The notes beneath the pieces were generated by a model, which saw only the letters and a program-made list of their open reading frames with translations, did not search any database and was not told the origin of the DNA. Both the position numbers and the translations under genes were made by a program. From Promicromonospora sukumoe 327MFSha3.1 (GTDB taxonomy: Bacteria > Actinomycetota > Actinomycetes > Actinomycetales > Cellulomonadaceae), in contig NZ_ARQM01000010.1 of assembly GCF_000385135.1 (NCBI RefSeq), forward strand, positions 1,240,001 to 1,304,000: 64,000 nt of DNA, given 5' to 3'. The stretch's first letter is position 1, and the number at the start of each line of letters is the position of its first letter. Below are positions 62,767 to 64,000 of the stretch, piece after piece.

Positions 62767-64000
62767 CTACTCCGGCGGCCTGCCGTCGACCGGCACGTCG
62801 CGCATCAGCGCGGCGATGTCGGTCGGCACGGGCGGTACGGCCGCACGGCGCACGCCCTCGGCCGGCGACCACAGCAGGTTGACCCGCAGCGCCGGGTCGG
62901 CGTCCGGGTGGTCCGAGCGCTGGTGGCTGCCGCGCGACTCCCGGCGCTCGAGCGCGCACTCCAGGGTGGCCCGGGCGGCGATGGCGGCCGAGCGCAGGTC
63001 GAAGGCGTGGGCGAGGTCCTGGAAGCCGCTGATGTCCGTGTGCACGTACAGGTCGGCCGCGCGGTCCTCGACGTTCTCGAGCCGGGCGAGGCCGGCACGC
63101 AGCCCGGACTCGTGCCGCACGACGCCGGCGTGCTCCGTCACCAGGTCGCGTACCTCGCGCTGCAGGGCCCGCGGGTTGTGCTCGCCGCTGGCGGCGAGCA
63201 CCCGGTCGACGTCCGCCTCGGCATCGCGCACGGCGCCGAGGGAGCGGCGCTGGTGGGTCAGCCGGGCGGAGTGGAGGGCTGCCGCGCGTGCGGCGGTCCG
63301 GCCGTGCACGAGCAGCTCGAGAAGGGCGTTGCCCTCGACGTGGTCGGCGCCGTGGAGCCCGCTGGCGGCTTCGCCGACGACGAAGAGGCCGTCGACGTCC
63401 GTGCCGTTGTCCTCGGGCCGTACCTGCGCACCGCCCATCGAGTAGTAGGCCGTGGGCGCGACCTCGACCGGGTCGCTGGTGACGTCGACCATCTGCAGGT
63501 CGAGCAGCGTGCGGTAGACGTGCGGCAGGCGGGTCAGGATCGTCTCCCGCGGCAGGTGCGAGAGGTCGAGCCAGACCCCGCCTGCCGGGGTACCGCGCCC
63601 CTCGGCGATCTCCGTGGAGGCCGCGCGTGACACGACGTCGCGGCCGGCACGCTCCATCCGCACGGGGTCGTGCCGGGCCAGGAACCGTTCGCCGAGGTTG
63701 TTGAGGAGGACGCCGCCCTCGCCGCGCGCGGCCTCGGCGACCAGCGTGCCCGCGGCGTTCCCGGGCCCGAGCAGGCCCGTCGGGTGGAACTGGACCAGCT
63801 CCGGGTCGCGCAGCCGGACCCCGGCCTCGGCGGCCAGCCGGAAGGAGTCGCCGGTGCTCTCGTCGCGCCGCGCCGCCGCGCGCCGCCAGATGCGCGTGTG
63901 CCCGCCCGTCGCCAGGACCACCGCGTCGGCGTGGACCAGGTAGCGCGACCCGTCGACGAGGTCGAACCCGTAGGCGCCGAACACCGCGCCGTCGTCCACC
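62767..64000 (-). CDS. FAD-dependent fumarate reductase/succinate dehydrogenase-type flavoprotein, 5' part beyond the window
   Basis: 411 codons are visible; the N-terminal FAD-binding start lies beyond 64000. VVLATGGHTRIWRR, ELVQFHPTGLLGP and GLFVVGEAASGLHGADHVEGN are the substrate and FAD motifs, and RRESRGSHQRSDHP the terminal helix motif, of the SdhA/FrdA/NadB superfamily. The substrate His and Arg are present. Which member it is (succinate dehydrogenase, fumarate reductase or aspartate oxidase) cannot be decided without the missing half. It converges on the P450 gene. Confidence 0.85.
   Translation of the reverse strand, partial: VDDGAVFGAYGFDLVDGSRYLVHADAVVLATGGHTRIWRRAAARRDESTGDSFRLAAEAGVRLRDPELVQFHPTGLLGPGNAAGTLVAEAARGEGGVLLNNLGERFLARHDPVRMERAGRDVVSRAASTEIAEGRGTPAGGVWLDLSHLPRETILTRLPHVYRTLLDLQMVDVTSDPVEVAPTAYYSMGGAQVRPEDNGTDVDGLFVVGEAASGLHGADHVEGNALLELLVHGRTAARAAALHSARLTHQRRSLGAVRDAEADVDRVLAASGEHNPRALQREVRDLVTEHAGVVRHESGLRAGLARLENVEDRAADLYVHTDISGFQDLAHAFDLRSAAIAARATLECALERRESRGSHQRSDHPDADPALRVNLLWSPAEGVRRAAVPPVPTDIAALMRDVPVDGRPPE

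Noticed and set aside
1-64000. CRISPR arrays, insertion sequences or prophage.
   Set aside because: No set of regularly spaced repeats, transposase, integrase or phage structural gene could be found. The only tandem repeats are short units within stem-loops.

Overview
The window is a very GC-rich (about 73%) chromosomal segment from an actinobacterium. It carries a complete Pup-proteasome locus (arc/mpa, dop, pup, prcB, prcA, pafA), the actinobacterial neighbourhood hisF - hisI - trpE - trpC - trpB - trpA - lgt - gltB - gltD - pyk - pdtaR - polA - rpsA, frequent GTG starts, and many leaderless-type promoters. Gene order and composition suggest Micrococcales, perhaps a Cellulomonadaceae or Promicromonosporaceae relative. 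The lineage is inferred; no rRNA is present to confirm it.

Layout. 1-8.5 kb: accessory and housekeeping genes. These are a PAC2-family protein (cut by the window edge), an XRE-HTH regulator coupled to a NUDIX hydrolase, two HD-domain hydrolases, a protein-kinase-like membrane protein, a secreted protein, a HAD phosphatase and a RecB-like nuclease. 8.6-19 kb: an M50 site-2 protease, tRNA m1A58 methyltransferase (TrmI) and the whole pupylation/proteasome system, followed by an FKBP lipoprotein. The pafBC genes that often follow pafA are not here. 18.9-38 kb: histidine and tryptophan genes (hisF, hisI, trpE, trpC, trpB, trpA), small membrane proteins, lgt and glutamate synthase (gltB, gltD). A heterodimeric ABC exporter with a MerR/SoxR-type promoter sits between hisF and hisI. 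38-44 kb: pyruvate kinase, a TrkA-N/RyR membrane protein, an HTH-LAGLIDADG homing-endonuclease-like gene next to tRNA-Leu(CAA), an ANTAR response regulator (pdtaR), an acetyltransferase and a thioesterase. 44-55 kb: polA, a methyltransferase, a four-gene oligopeptide ABC importer, and rpsA with a good promoter and terminator. 55-64 kb: a STAND-type NTPase with TPRs, a CDF metal exporter, an ABC exporter, a P450 lacking the ExxR motif, and a flavoprotein cut by the window end.

How the genes work together. Dop deamidates the C-terminal Gln of Pup, PafA ligates Pup to substrates, and Arc (C-terminal GQYL) unfolds them into the PrcA/PrcB chamber. pup-prcB-prcA overlap by 4 bp each and are evidently one operon. 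hisI-trpE-membrane protein and trpB-trpA-lgt are likewise joined by 4-bp overlaps, and gltB-gltD by 8 bp. At least eleven genes have a TANNNT hexamer 6-8 nt before the start codon and no ribosome binding site, the pattern of leaderless transcripts.

The least explained items are the 759-residue kinase-like membrane protein, the TrkA-N/RyR protein with a convergent endonuclease gene running antisense into it, the ETLW-type P450, and two large intergenic palindromes. No CRISPR array, insertion sequence or prophage was found. No gene-free stretch exceeds about 220 bp.
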